Assembly: GCA_029207755.1 (NCBI GenBank)
Contig: JARCOQ010000002.1
Span: 92,789,087-92,853,086, forward strand
Direction of reading: 5' to 3'
Length of the DNA stretch: 64,000 bases
Source: Chamaea fasciata
Taxonomy: Eukaryota; Chordata; Aves; Passeriformes; Sylviidae
Part shown: piece after piece, positions 1 to 13,078 of the stretch
Numbering within the stretch: position 1 is the stretch's first letter
Layout of the letters: every line of letters begins with the position of its first letter
Program-made: the position numbers and the translations under genes
Notes under the pieces: generated by a model
Databases searched by the model: none
Told to the model about the DNA's origin: nothing
The model's input: only the letters and a program-made list of their open reading frames with translations

Positions 1-2798
1 TGCTGAATTTTTTACTTTGAAAACTCCTACAGTCTGCAACTGACAGGAGCAATAAGTCTCAAAAAGCTTGCCAAAATTACCATGCCTTTTTGTACATATT
101 TTTTAAAAAGTGATATTTGGACCAAAGAATGCAGTGCTGCTAGGTGAGGCAGTTGTTTCTTTAAGCTTATGGACTAGAAAGCTGTTGGGGAGTGTGTTAC
201 TCATGTCTGAGCTGGTTTTAGTTACGGGAACCGCGTGCACTGGAAATTTAGGCATAACAGCATCTGGAGCTCACAGAAGTGCTGCTGAAGTTTGGCCAGC
301 TTAGATGAAAAAATGGAGTAGATCTTTCCTTAATAATATATAAACATTTTGAGGTATCCCTGCCTGAAAACTTGGGCAACCTGATGAAGAGCTGCAACTT
401 GTACTTGATACTGCCTTACTGCCTTAAAAGACATTGATGTTGACGCAGAACAAGACCTGCCAACCCATGTGGAAGTATGGCTCTGTTTCTAGAGGTCCAG
501 ATCTAGCCACCCATACCTAATGAACAGTCTCACTGAAATTACTGAAACTTAACTGAAGAGCAGAGCAGGATCCAATTGGAGTAAATGTGTCAGAATACTT
601 TAACTATGGAGTCTCAATTTTTTTACCTACAGAAACTAGAGAAATATCTTTATAAAAAATCTCTGATATTGAAGAAGAACATAGATGGAGGGTAGATCCT
701 TATGTAACCTGCATGCCCATACATTTGGTCAAATATTTTTCAAGTATCCTTGTTCTCTGAAAACACTTCTCTGTTGTTGCTTATGGTTTTTATTCATAGC
801 ATGTATTTTTAAAAACTTTTCTTCCATGCTCCTGGTGTTGTGTTTCTTTGTGGTTTTTTTAATAACAGATTTACAGCCTTGTTTGCTACAGATTGGGCAA
901 TTCCTCAATGCTGATGTTGTCAACTAGTTTTCTACCCATGCAGGGAAGAAGGGAGCAAGTGCCATACACTGCTAAACAGAATAGTAGAATTTGTGTTATC
1001 TACTGCATATGTGTAACATTAGTATTAGCTAGTGTATAAATTGCTGCTTTTCTGTTTTTCAGTAATGATCTATACTGGGAAAAGTTGTGGTCAGCTTCTT
1101 AGACCTTCCACTCAGTCCCTGATACTCTGGCCAAAGCAATGTACTAGTTTTGACAGAAGCCTGTGTCTCAATGGCCTCATACTGTGTGGCTACTCCTAGC
1201 AGATTGGTTTTTTTCCAATTGAGTTAATACTTTGTAAAGACATCTGAATTTTATTATCTGCTTTAGGTACATCTACAAAGCACCGCACAATGAGCACTGT
1301 GTTCATTATTCACAGATTGTGATGGATTATCATCTCTATCACACATAGCAAGGAGGCATCAGAGGGCAGCAGTCTCCACCCTTTGGCCAGAGAAGAGCAA
1401 AATTAAATCATCTTATCTATGGCTAAAACTCAGGTGAACATTTGCAGAGTATAGGATTTTGCCTGTGTGAATTTTTGTTTTGTTTTGCTTGTTTATTTGT
1501 TTTTCCTTTCAGTGAATATTCTTAACACAGGACAGATTCTCATTCTGAATCAAAATCGAGTCCCTGAGCTTTGGAAATCAGTATTCCTTTTCAGTGAAGA
1601 GAAATCCAGTGATGCTACAAATATGCAAAAAATCAAATGTATGCCCATAGATCAGCAGATGTATGGACTCTGCATGAATTAAATTGAATACTTATTGCTG
1701 GTCTAAATGGATTATAAGAACTGATCACTTTTACAAGAAAATGAATAGTTTAAAAGGTCATTTGTAGACTCAATTTTTTTTTATCATTTGGTCTAATTAT
1801 TGATGCAGCAAATAATATGACTTCCAGCCGCTTATCATGGTAGAGGTCTCTTCCAATTATTTTAAAGAAAAGAAAAATTTAATAAATTTTATGCCAGAAT
1901 TTTTGGTCAGTCTTTCAAATAAAATGATATCATACAAGGTTTAGCATATTCTATGGAAAAAAACCCCTACAAGCAATAATTTTCATGCAATGTATCAAAG
2001 CGAATTGTTATTAGATTTTGAGGTTTTTAAAATATGAGACTGCTGTTACATAGGGGCTAAAACCACTGTAAAACCGTAAGTTGACTGAAGGTGAAAGGAA
2101 TGTGGTAGTAGACACTCATTAACTTCCTTTCTATGGTGAAAAAATTCAGCAAATTAGTTTTGAGTCTGCAGGGTCCATTTAAAACTAAAAACATCTGCTC
2201 AAGAGCTGTTGAAATGCCACTCAGAATTAATTAATTTTATCTAGAGAAAAAAATGCCTATGCAGTGGTCAGAAATTGTTTTGAAAGGATAAGCTAATATA
2301 AATTTGAAAGAACTGAACTGCAAAAGCAGAAAAATATTGGAAAAGACTGTTTCACTTACATTTTTTATTTCTTATGCTCATTTATTTGGCTCTGCTAACA
2401 CAACAGAGTGCCAGTATTTGGATTTCACCATTGACAATTCATGATGACATTCCTCCTTACCTATAAGACTAGTATTTTCCTATTTGCTTTGATTGCAATT
2501 TTGAAAAAATGAAGACATTTGGATCTCTGTTTGGCATAGTTCATCACATGGTAAGGAATTGACAAATCGAGCAACATGACTTAAATGTATGTTCACCTAT
2601 ACATCTTAAGACATGGATGTTTAAAAAAATATTTCCTCTACATGCCAGAAAAGATGTCCCTTAAAATTATTGGAGATATTCAAGGTTTGTGTTAGTGCTT
2701 TTGGCCAGACTACAGTTTAGTAACTGAAATGTGCTCATCTTTGGCAGAATCAGATCTAAGGTATTTCTAAGGAACTGAAAGTGAGTTGATTTATATAA
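1..2798. other. Gene-free AT-rich DNA
   Basis: I see no coding exon, RNA gene or recognisable transposon. Short open frames such as those near 110-304 and 685-927 have no family resemblance, and the latter overlaps an open frame on the opposite strand. Confidence 0.6.
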
Positions 2799-3027
2799 GA
2801 AATCAGGAAGAAATTCTTAACTGAGAGGGTGGTAAGATACTGGAAGATGCCACCCAATGAGGCTTTAGATGCCTCATCCCTGGAAATGTTCAAAGACAGT
2901 GGATAGGTCTTCAAACAAGCTGGTCTATTGGGAGATGTCCCTGCCAAAGGTGAGGGGGTTGGATTTAGATAGTCTTTAAAGTCACTTCCAGCCCAAACCA
3001 TTCTGTGATTCTATGGTTCTGTGATAA
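2799..3027 (+). mobile_element. CR1 LINE 3' fragment
   Basis: The text runs from a GGAAGAAATTCTTAACTGAGAG-like start through GGAAATGTTCAAAG, GGTTGGATTTAGA and CACTTCCAGCCCAAACCATT to the diagnostic CR1 tail ATTCTGTGATTCTATGG. This is the last ~230 bases of a 5'-truncated chicken-repeat-1 retrotransposon with many substitutions. It has no coding capacity. The call is based on resemblance to the CR1 3' consensus as I know it. Confidence 0.9.
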
Positions 3028-4792
3028 CCCTTCTGTGTGAAAGGTTTGTGCAGAGACAGACCTATTAGCCAAGACCAACACTGAGCTTTAATATCACTAC
3101 CATTAGTGTATTTTTTCAAGTGTTGAACATACGTTGTACCTTACAAGATATCCTAGGCTGCTTGTCTTGCAAGGGTACATTGCTGAAGCCAAACTTAACT
3201 TAAAAAATCTGCTTCAGTAACACATCTCTATGTAAGATATGGTTAATTTAGATTTTGTGCTGGTCATCAAAGCCTTGCCTTGGAATTTGATATTGATACG
3301 AAATCATACTCATGAACCATAAAGGAGCCTTTACGAAGTTCACCTACATGGGAGTGACATCAATCAGTCAAGTGGTGATGCACGTCGCTATTGACATATT
3401 CCAGAATAATGTTTACATTTGCTTGCTCTCAGCTGTGTTCAGCATAATATCCTCATTCACAATTCCTTTTCCTGAAAAGAAAAATACCTCTCATCCAGAA
3501 ATAAGGAGAGCTAGGTGAGGCAAGAGGCTACCTTCCTTTTGGCTTGTCTTCTGAATAGGAAGGCAACATAAGCACATGAACAAATACCAGTTTTTATCAT
3601 GAGAAATCTCATTAATACCCTACAAAAGTGTGAGAACCAAAGTGAGTTTAAAGATGATTTTTTTTTTTTTCTGGTTAGGTATAACCTGTACAGGCAGCTG
3701 ATATTTATTTCTAGTTTCTCATGACCATTAATGCTTCCGCGGGCCTGGCAGCATTTCAGCTTGATGCATGGTGCCCTCATGGATGACTGGCATCTAAGTG
3801 TGAAAGTACTTCTGAGTCTAGGAAAACACTCACTGAGTCCATTCAAATGGAAAGGGTGTAAGCTGATGTTCACAAAATAATAAAAAAAAAGTATCAAGTA
3901 CATCTAAAAACACACTAGGGAGCTTATTTTCAGTTCCCCAAGGTGAAAGTTATTCAAGAACTGCACTTTCCCCCTCATTTCAAGTATAACAAGTTTGTGA
4001 TCCTTTTTGTGAGCCACTCTTTTGCACACAGTCAAGAAGATAATGAAGCACCCAAGGAGGCACAGATACAGCATTGATAATTAAAGATGCTTTGGGGTTT
4101 TTTAGTTCTCAGACTGAAAGCAGAAAACCTCTTGATTTTCAAACCTTGTCATTCTTTTCAATAAAAGGCAACAAACTTGAGCTAGAAGAAAAACATTTTC
4201 TATGTTCTCATTTACCTTTTGGCTCTGTTCCTACCAAACTCCCGTGTGGCCCTTTCCTGTTCCAAACCAATGCATCTTTCCCACCCTGAATTCAGACATT
4301 TTCTACCCCCTTCCCTACTATTTTCTCATGTCAAGTGCTCCAGTCCCAAAGACTGCAGCTCTTTAATGAGAAAAGCTATCCTTTGACTTGTCTCTTTCCT
4401 TGCTGCCACTACACCACTTTCCCAATTCAACACCTTCCTCCTCCCTGACAGCAGCAAGGGTCAGAAAGCCATCTTTCCCATGGATTACAAATCTGTTTTA
4501 ACTTCATTCCAACTTCTCACCCCTAAATTCTTCCCACGTACACACACAGATTGTACTCTTTGCTTACAACCACTCTTCCCATTCCAGTCTGCAGTTTGTG
4601 TGCTTTTCAGGGCTCTAGCCAAACAATTCTGTGTGTTTACCTGCAGCTAAACCTGCATTTCCTCTGCAGCACTGTCTCTGCCTGCAGTCTGCATGCATTC
4701 TATAAAGAGCAGATTAACAAAGCATATTTAGAATCCACAAATCATTTACTGTGATTAATAGAGAGGCTGTAAGGGCAAAAGTGCTGAGGTTA
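3028..4792. other. Gene-free DNA between CR1 copies
   Basis: A T/A run sits near 3658-3671, with pyrimidine-rich text from about 4240 to 4560. The frame at 3511-3903 on the minus strand is the longest but matches nothing I know. Confidence 0.55.
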
Positions 4793-5458
4793 GACAAGGA
4801 GTTTGTATGGGAGTGGATGCTGTCAACAGCCTGATGAACATGAGCCAGGAGTGTGCCCAGGTGGCCAAGAAGGCCACTGGCATCCTGGCCTGTATCAGCA
4901 ATAGTGTGGCCAGCAGGACCAGGGTAGGGATTGTCCTTCTGTACTTGGCACTGGTGAGGCTGCCCGTCATGTTCCGTGTTCTGTTGTGGGCCCCTCGCTG
5001 CAAGAAGGACATTGAGGTGCTGGAGACTGTCCAGGGAAGGGCAATGAAGATATGGTGAAGGGGCTGGAGTACAGTTCTGATGAGGAGTGACTAAGGCAGT
5101 TGGTGTGGTTTAGCCTGGAGAAAATAAGGCTCCTGAAAGGAAGTTGCGTTTAGGTGAGGGTTGGTCTTTTCTTCCAAGTAACATGTGATAGGTTGAGAGG
5201 AAATGGCCTCGTGTTGCAGCAGGGGTGATTTAGATTAGATATTAGGAAAGATTTCTTCAGGGAAACTGTAACTGTTGTCAAGCACTGGAACAGGCTGTCC
5301 GGGGAAGTGGTTGAGGCACCATCTCTGGAGATATTTGAAAGACATAGCTTAGTAGTGGACTTGGCAGTGCTGGGTTAACTGTTGGATCTTAAAGGTCTTT
5401 TCAGCCTTAATGATTCTATGATCCTGTGATTCCATGATCCTATGATTCTATGATTCCA
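4793..5458 (+). mobile_element. CR1 LINE, 5'-truncated copy with reverse-transcriptase C-terminus and 3' tail
   Basis: About 665 bases of a decayed CR1. A frame at 4807-5058 still reads like the end of the CR1 ORF2 protein ([19 protein letters not shown], then a SALVR-like YLALVR and a [13 protein letters not shown]). The frame then breaks at a TGA and continues as recognisable DNA: GAAAGATTTCTTCAGGG, CACTGGAACAGGCTGTCC, CTGGAGATATTTGAAAG. It ends in a degenerate octamer array at about 5410-5458 (TGATTCTATGATCCTGTG and variants), the CR1 priming end. It is an inactive fossil. Confidence 0.92.
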
Positions 5459-7058
5459 AGCCTCTTACACATTTCCTAGGAGGTGTGAGGAGTAGGTCAT
5501 TGTCACACTACTCAGGAGTGCTGTTAGCTGTTAGAGCTGGAAAATGTTAACTTCCATTTACCAGTTTGTTCAAAATATTTATTTCCATGCACTTCTAAAT
5601 CTGACCTAACTTCTTTTTCCATCAAGTTCTTAAGAACGTCACTGTGAATCATCCATTAAGATGAAGTCACTAGTGGGCATCCAGAAAGGAAGAGACAGGT
5701 ATTCTTTGTGCTTTACTCCTAGGCCCTGGTGGGGGAAAGTACTTCTGCAAGGGAGCTGGCACTCATGTTAGGGGCTGGAGTCTTCACTACTCCTGCTCAT
5801 AGCCCATTCACATCAAGTAGCCCCTCAGGCCCCCATTGTGTCATGCATAGATATTTCTGATATTCCCAGGCTCTTTGAGATAGGTCAAAGAGCACATGCT
5901 TCATTTGGGTACTTTCCAGTATATTTCACAGCCTGGATCCTTCACTGAGACATCTGAAGCTCAGAGTTTCTGGATGCCTCAAACTTAAAAGCTCTCAGAG
6001 TCCACAGCATTTTATCCATGCTGTTGACAAATTTAGAAACAGGAGCATTCTAACAGGAGGTGGAACAGCTTGTGTTATAAAAAGAGCTCCTTATGTGCAA
6101 AATATTTGATTTATGCAATTCACTAAAACATCCTACTATTCTGAGTTAACTCATTTCTGGTGTATCTGGGCAGCAGACTTAAGTCACAGGAGGAAATTAT
6201 TGAAAACACTTACAAAGCTATAAAACAAAGCAAAACAAAAACCAGAGGCAAAATGTATCATCCACAGAGACTTCTGGCAGCTGTTGAGAATTGAGTGAAA
6301 AAGCTTGATCCAGTGAAAAAATTAAAAGCTGGATTCTGACTTTATATAGACTTCAGATATATAGGTCCAAGGCTATATTTCTGAAAAAACACAGTCAGTT
6401 GCTAATTCAGGCTGGAGATAGCCCAATTTATTTTTTCTCTTTTTGTTTGTTTGGTTTTGGCTTTGTTTGTTTATTTTAGTTTTATTTTGCTTTAACTCTA
6501 GGGAATTATTCAGCATCATGCCTTTTTTGTGCTACCAGAACTACCTTGCTCTTAAAACTTGGAAATTTCCCTCTGTACCATTGTGTCTATATGATTTGTC
6601 TTCAGATATTTATGAATGAATTCTGCTCATGGATATCTATTTTTTTTTTTAATACTTAGATTGGCAGGTAACATCTGTCTGATGTTAGGCTTGGATTGAC
6701 GATTGTAACATCTAGACTGAATATTCTCCTCTGTAAATTGTTACATTTTCTGTGTGGTTTGTTACATACCCCTTGAGACTGATTTTAGCAGTAGCTATTT
6801 TTTTTGAGCAATGTACAGTACAAGTAGATAATTGTTCATTTGGTGTACAGATTTCACTGTACTGGTTGCTCTCAAGTTGCTTTTGTGTTGTTGAGTTTTT
6901 TATTTCACCTTTTCTAGCCCTCACAGTTGCTGCTTTTTTGTTTTTTGGTACTATGGCTATTCTAGTTACTGTAATTTCTTTACATTATTTGATGAACATA
7001 AATGTATAGGTATATTTCCTCCTTCATTTTCTTTCTGTGAGTTTGAATTGCTCCTTTT
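5459..7058. other. Gene-free DNA upstream of the 7-kb LTR
   Basis: It contains a (GTTT)n-like stretch near 6440-6490 and a T-run near 6641-6650. I see nothing else. Confidence 0.55.
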
Positions 7059-7063
7059 GTCTT
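7059..7063 (+). repeat. Target-site duplication GTCTT (left)
   Basis: It is identical to 7753-7757 on the other side of the LTR, which fixes the insertion boundaries exactly. Confidence 0.85.
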
Positions 7064-7752
7064 TGTCATGGGTTTTGTAAAGAGCATATTATTCTATTCC
7101 ATCTGGGTGAAGCAGAATTGCTGATCTTTGCCCAAATGGGTCAGTGTCGCTTATCAGATGGTGGAGTGCTACTTATCTCTCTTTGTTTCACTACTTCCAT
7201 GGGAATGTCTTCTGCTAATGGACCATTAAGAGCTCATCAATGACATTACACATTACAGTGCACTATTGTAAAATGCTCCACACAAGGAAAAGAAGCCAAA
7301 CCATCTTAACCTAAATAAAAAAGAGCCACAGTCCCACTAGGTATTCAGTTTTTCTACCAGATCCCTGGAAGAAGACCGAACCCATCTCACCCTTACTGGA
7401 CCCTTTTTTCAACAGGACCATCTCTACTCCAACAGAACCACATCTGCCACTCCAGGAGGGCTTACTGTGGACTGCTTCCAACACCCTGACCAACAGGGTG
7501 TCAAGTTGTATTTCTGACTCTGTCAGAGTTTTTTCTAAGATTTCTTGTTTGTTTGTTTGCTTGCTTATCCTTCTGTACTACAACATCTGTATTTTTATAT
7601 CCCTAGTAAAGAACTGCTATACCTATTCCCAAAATCTTTGCCTGAACGCCTTTTAATTGCAAATTTATAATAATTTAGAAAAAGAGAAGAAAGGCTTACA
7701 TTTCAAGGGAGACTCCAACCCTCCCTGACAGATACCTATCTAAACCAAGACA
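7064..7752 (+). mobile_element. Solo LTR, avian ERVL-like, 689 bp
   Basis: The element starts TGTCATGGGTTTTG and ends AAACCAAGACA, so it has the TG...CA ends of a retroviral LTR. It is flanked by perfect 5-bp duplications, GTCTT at 7059-7063 and at 7753-7757. A 5-bp duplication is the rule for ERVL-type (class III-like) elements. Its 3' part (CCCTAGTAAAGAACTG, CTTTGCCTGAACGCC, then CATTTCAAGGGAGACTCC) matches the U5 region of a family I recall as abundant in songbirds. There is no internal retroviral sequence and no second LTR nearby, so it is a solo LTR left by recombination. Orientation follows the U5-like end. Confidence 0.88.
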
Positions 7753-7757
7753 GTCTT
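7753..7757 (+). repeat. Target-site duplication GTCTT (right)
   Basis: It pairs with 7059-7063. Confidence 0.85.
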
Positions 7758-9811
7758 GCTGTGTATGTCTGTTACTTTTCTGTCTCCGTAGTCACAACTT
7801 TCCGAACATCACAATTTCTCTGTAAAAGCAGAACAAATTTTAGTCTATTATTTTTTATATTATTTAAATCAAAATAATAGAAAAAAATTAAAAATATGTC
7901 AGGAGAGTACTTAAAAATTTAAGGTTCTGTATTACTTAAATATCACTCTGGTTATATTTAAAGATACAGTTTTTAATTTGGCCTGCATTTTCATTAGATA
8001 GGATTCACATTTTCAGCTGTGACTCCTGTCTTTTCAGGTATTGATGTCATAGTAAGATGAAGATATTTTGCAGAAATTTGCACATTGCTTCTCTTTCACC
8101 ACCTTTGTCCTTTTTACAAAGAATGTTTCATGAGACTAGGAACAAAGTTAGGAAAAGAGTAAATTTCCTATCTTCTAAGTTAGACCTGCACAGCAAATTT
8201 TGATTTCAGAATGATTTGGTTGCAAAATGTCACTGCTTCCACATAAGAACGTCATGTAGAAGTCCATTTCTGCAGAGGAAATTGTTACAGTGCCACTGCT
8301 TTGCTAGGTTTTTCTGCCACCCTCTACATTGCAGAGAGCCAGCTAAAAACATAGGAAAATCACAGCAGAACTCCAATGTTTCATTTGCCTTTGAGAAGTA
8401 TTAATGTTTACTATTAAACTGAATAGCAAATAATCCTCTCCTTGAAAGTAGCAGCACATGTATTAGGAATGAAACATGATGCTAAAAGACAGCATTGTTT
8501 AGCTGCTGAAAAAGCTGCAGTTTTGCACACACTCTGGAAAAGTGGGATCACATTAAGACACTTAAATGCTAACACATGAGATTAACATTTGGCAGATTGT
8601 GCCAAATGCATGAGGACACAGTCGTTGTGAACATGGGCTTCCATGGCTGTGGTTGTGGTGGGTTTTGGCAGACAAATGGGAAGGTCTTGAGGAAGAGGGA
8701 AGAGGTGGAGGCATCACACCACAAAAAGGGAGATGAAGGCACTGGGGAAAGGATTTGGGGTGAGAGGCAGCTGACTGAGTCTCATTCATTGTGTGGAATT
8801 TGGCTGTCTCAAATTACAAAAAAATGTGTTTATCCCAGCATGCTCCCAATACAATGAATTTTGATGGATGTGACTTGGAATAAGAGTTCAAAGCTTTGCT
8901 AAAATGCATAACCAGCACAGTGTAGTGCTGTGTAGACCTGGATTTAGTGTTTCATTGCGTCCATTACCTCCCAAAATCAGAATTTTGCTGAATGAACAGC
9001 ATTTTCTTGACAGCTGTGGAATTCGGTTTTGGAAGACAAAATAAGAGTGAATGTTAGAGCTGCACAAAATCTTTGCTGTAATCCAATCTGCTGCATAAAA
9101 GTAGATGCAAGCCCTTAAAAAGGGGCTTTACTGCATTACCCATGAACTCTGCATGAAACCTATGGTTCACTTTTGAGATACAACTTAATTTTCATACAAC
9201 TAACCTTTATTAAAATTCTGGACAACAATTTCACTGTGTTTCTTTACTGTTTCATGAGAACTTTTGGATAAGTGTAATTCCTTTCATTTCACTTTTGCTC
9301 TGAAGAACCACAAAATTTAAAAAATTTATATATTTCTTAGAAAATAAAGACCAGACATTATATCAACTTGGGGATGATGAGAACCAGGACTAGTCAGAAA
9401 AGTCAGATATGAAGTTACAGTTATTACATATTTGGTTTCGGAGAGGCAGGATTTTCTTCTAAAGAAAGATTATGATCCAACATATGACCCTTCTATTATA
9501 AGGCCAAGTGCATTACTTTGTACTGTGTTAATCTCTACTGTTGAGATTGTAAAAAATTTGATTTTAAAGGCAGTACTGCTAAAATAATCCCCATTTCTGT
9601 TATTTTAATTTTGCTCTGGCAGTGTTTTTCCGAAATCACTGCAATTTTTGTGGAAATCAATTTGGCCAGTGCAGAACTGAATGCTTGTTTAAGAGTTTAA
9701 GATTTAGGTTTACATGCACTTTGAGTGCAGTCTCCGAAGTAGCCATGGTCAGAGTTCAAGTATGGAAAATTAAGTCAGCTGCTATTTTAGAACACAACAA
9801 AAATATATCTA
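7758..9811. other. Gene-free DNA
   Basis: There is a purine-rich stretch at about 8680-8765 on the + strand (GGAAGAGGGAAGAGG-like). No gene or transposon is recognised. Confidence 0.55.
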
Positions 9812-9983
9812 CCAAAAAAAAAACAAAAAAACAAAAAAAACCAACCAAACCCCCCCCCAAAAAACACCAAAAAAACCCCCCCAAAAAAACCAACAAAAAA
9901 ACCCAAAAAACCCAAACCAAAACAAACCAAACCAAAACAAATAAAAACCCAAAAAACCCAAAAAACCTCCCCACAAAAAAACC
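9812..9983. repeat. A/C-only low-complexity tract
   Basis: About 170 bases made almost wholly of A-runs and C-runs (CAAAAAA, CCAACC, CCCCCCCCC). The + strand frame yields a Lys/Asn/Pro/Thr-only peptide and the other strand a Phe/Gly/Val/Leu one. Both are by-products of the composition, not genes. Confidence 0.9.
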
Positions 9984-12561
9984 TGTTCTTTTATTATTTT
10001 AAATTTAATTTGAACAAATTAAAATGTATGTTCTAATTTAGATAATAAAAAAATTTCTTTTTCTGCCCTGATTTTAAATATAGATTATACTACAATAAAA
10101 GCCTATGAAACATCAAGGTAAAATTTCCTCTGGATGAGAGTAAGGTTAGGTCTCTGAATCCACTGATGGATTTAAACAAATCTAATATTTGTTGAATATT
10201 TTTTTCCAGAGTTTAAGTACCAACACTTGATAGTGATGTCTTTAATATCAATATCCCAAGGAACTCTACCTTAAATTTTGGATTTGAGCAACATGTGTTT
10301 ATCCTTTCTGGATACATAGATGCACATGCTCAATAAGTAATAAATGAAGAAAAAAATATATACATTCTGAATGGGTAGCTGGGATCCATTATATGCATTA
10401 GATATCCAACTGCATAGCTGTTAAACATCGTAGTGTCAATTGTCCCCTTGAGAGACTGGTGTTTTCTTCCAAGCCTCTACTGGGCTTCGAACAGGTTACA
10501 GTTTGTGGCATGGTGGTATTAGTCAGTAACCATGGCTGGTATTGTTACACACAATGTCCTTAATGCTGTCTGAGCTTTCACCTTGGAACCTCTAAGGAGA
10601 TGAACTTTCCCGCCACAACTTTTGGTGTAGAAAGGGTACTCAGAAAATTATTTTGGCATAGATTTATATGATGACATTTTTTCCTTTATAAGAATATGAA
10701 GATAGACTGTAAAACTGATTAATATTAATGATTGAAAAAAAAGTCTGGTATTTTGTTCGGCATTAGATATGGAGCTACCCGGGTAATTTCCATGCTTCCA
10801 TGGAGGGGAACTGCTGGAAGCATCTGCCTTGAGAGATGTTCTGCACTGAGCTTGCACTTCAGGTTCTCATCGCAGTTACTCAGGAAATTAAAGATCTGTA
10901 CTCCACATAATTTATGCATTGCTGTAATTGTGAATAACTTATGACAGACAGAGAGAGGAATATATTGTTCAAAAATGAGGAGTTTAAGGGGAAAGTAAGC
11001 TGCTGGTGAGAGACCACCATCCCGCTGTGAAAGGCAGCCTCAAGGAAAGATAAGGCACAAGTAGCCCAAGTAGGCTTTCACAGTAATCTGACATTAGCTA
11101 TGGTTTTCCTCTGGCAGAATTATTTTATTGAATCAGAAGACTTTTTCCCCCCTTTTTGCTTATCCTTTAAATCACATGCAGGAATTATAGCCTTCATTTT
11201 GCCAAAGAGCGTGTCTTTGGAAAAAAAAAAATTAAATGTGAAGAAATGTGATGTAGTTTAGACATTGCTTTCCTGAGGAGAAAAGTGCTATACAATAATT
11301 AGCAACAAAGTGACCTATGAAAGGTAAAGTTTATATTGCATTTTGTTAGTTTGGTTTTCAGAGCTGGCAAAGCTCATGGAATAATGAAGTGGTGATGCAC
11401 ACCATTCAAAATCAATCAAAATTTCTGATGCCTGAAAACCCTAGAAAGTTCAGTCTGGGAAATGAATTGATTCACAAAACCATTCGCCTCATGCCAGATA
11501 AATCTTGTAAGAAATTAACTCAGTTTGTGAAATGGAAGAGATTGCTACTGGAAAAATAAATAGAATTATAGAATTCCTCTACCTGAAATACTCTCAGTTT
11601 TTGTAAAGACATTTTGTCTTAATACACACAGAAATGAAATTATACAAAGATATATGACATTGCTATAAAAATCTGACGTCGTTCCTTTAGACTTTTTTTA
11701 GACAAAGGAAATATCAGAGAGATTAGACCTGTTTCCTCTTAACACAGATACCTAAGGTGAGACTGAAGAAAAACACACTTAGCCTTCTGGAAGAGATAAC
11801 TAAGATTCCTCCTCTGTTACAGTAGTTACGGAATTCTAATGAATTTGAGAACAACTGCATTAGAAGTGTTTTAAAAATGTGTAACCAGTAGAACTGTAGG
11901 CCATCATGTTAAGAGCATAAACCCCAAGCATTACAATGAGAGTCAGCTCTTTGGTGGTGGCAGCCCAGGGAAAGTTCTCAGTGGGTTCTGTGTCTCTCAC
12001 TGCCGATTGTTTTTGTCAATGCACCCAGAATTGGCTGTTGGCAGAGAACAAGATGTGGTGTAACTGGTCTGATGGGGCATGAGAAAATCTATGCTCCACT
12101 GTTTTCTTAAGAGGAAGAAAGAGTCCATTAAGACCCAGAAAAGTGCTTTTGAATAACTTTTCACTGGAATGAACTTTTAAGCCCTCCTGTAACTGTTCCA
12201 AAGGCAGGAACTCTCCACTTAATGGAAAACAGGTTTCAGAGAATACAGCCAGATAAAGCAAAGGAGGAACAGAATTTCTGAGATGAGCTGAACAGATAGT
12301 GGGATCCAGTTAACCTGTTGCTTATAAGACTTCCAATAAGGAGTGCTGGGATAAATTAAGTATGCAATGGAAATTCAGATTTCAAAACACATGTGTTATC
12401 CAAAGGGGTTTTGGGTGTCTAAAATTGCTATTTTCATGAGAACTACCAAAAAGGCAGAAATTCTAAATTATGAAACCACACTACCATGTGTTTAAGACTT
12501 CACAGTTTTTATTGCCTTATATGGTATGAGATGTCTTCATATTCTTAGCATTGTTTCTTGT
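9984..12561. other. Gene-free DNA
   Basis: A-run near 11221-11232. The opposite-strand frames around 10.65-10.94 kb overlap each other and look random. Confidence 0.55.
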
Positions 12562-12615
12562 GAATAACAATAATAATAACAATAAAAATTATTTTATTAT
12601 TATTACCATTATTTT
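12562..12615. repeat. (AAT)n/(ATT)n microsatellite, interrupted
   Basis: AATAATAATAACAATAA is followed by TTATTTTATTATTATTACC. It is AT-rich, with an A-rich half followed by a T-rich half, so it could fold on itself. Confidence 0.8.
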
Positions 12616-13022
12616 GTTTTTTTTAATGGGCAATGAAATTTTTAAAGCAAAACTATTAATAGAACTGTTTCCCCACAGTCCACAGCATGGAAAGAAGATA
12701 ATCTCTGACTTGTTCTTCTTTCTCTCTCTCTATTGCAAATAAATTGTTTGGCTTGCAGTTCATCGTTTCTTATTTAAAATTAACTTTTAAGGCTTCTCAA
12801 GCACTACTGTAGATTCTGATCCCAAAATCAACAGAACCCAAAGCAAAGAATTGAATCGGCCTCTGTAAGCTTTGGATTGGCTGTAAAACATACAATCAGT
12901 CACTTTTTATTTTTTTTGCACAGGCCTACAACCCTTTTGCTACCATGTGTAGGATATTAATACGGAAATGTTTTGAAAGAAAAATAGTAGAGAATTTTAA
13001 GTCTTGCATTAGAACCCAATTC

Positions 13023-13078
13023 AAAGAAAAAGAAAGAAAAAGAAAGAAAACGAAAGAAAAAGAAAGAAAAAGAAAAAA
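13023..13078. repeat. (GAAA)n/(AAAGA)n purine-only microsatellite
   Basis: AAAGAAAAAGAAAG-type units run for about 55 bases with one CG interruption. A related GAAAGAAAAAATACT motif recurs about 35 bases later. The Lys/Arg-rich frame across it is spurious. Confidence 0.85.

Noticed and set aside
3511..3903. 130-residue minus-strand frame near 3.7 kb
   Set aside because: No recognisable domain, codon pattern or splice context; of a length expected by chance in 64 kb of six-frame reading.
9622..10002. 126-residue Lys/Asn/Pro-rich frame
   Set aside because: More than 40% of it is translation of the A/C low-complexity tract.
10480..10520. tRNA-like B-box text (GGGCTTCGAAC) near 10.49 kb
   Set aside because: No matching A box or cloverleaf arms could be drawn around it.
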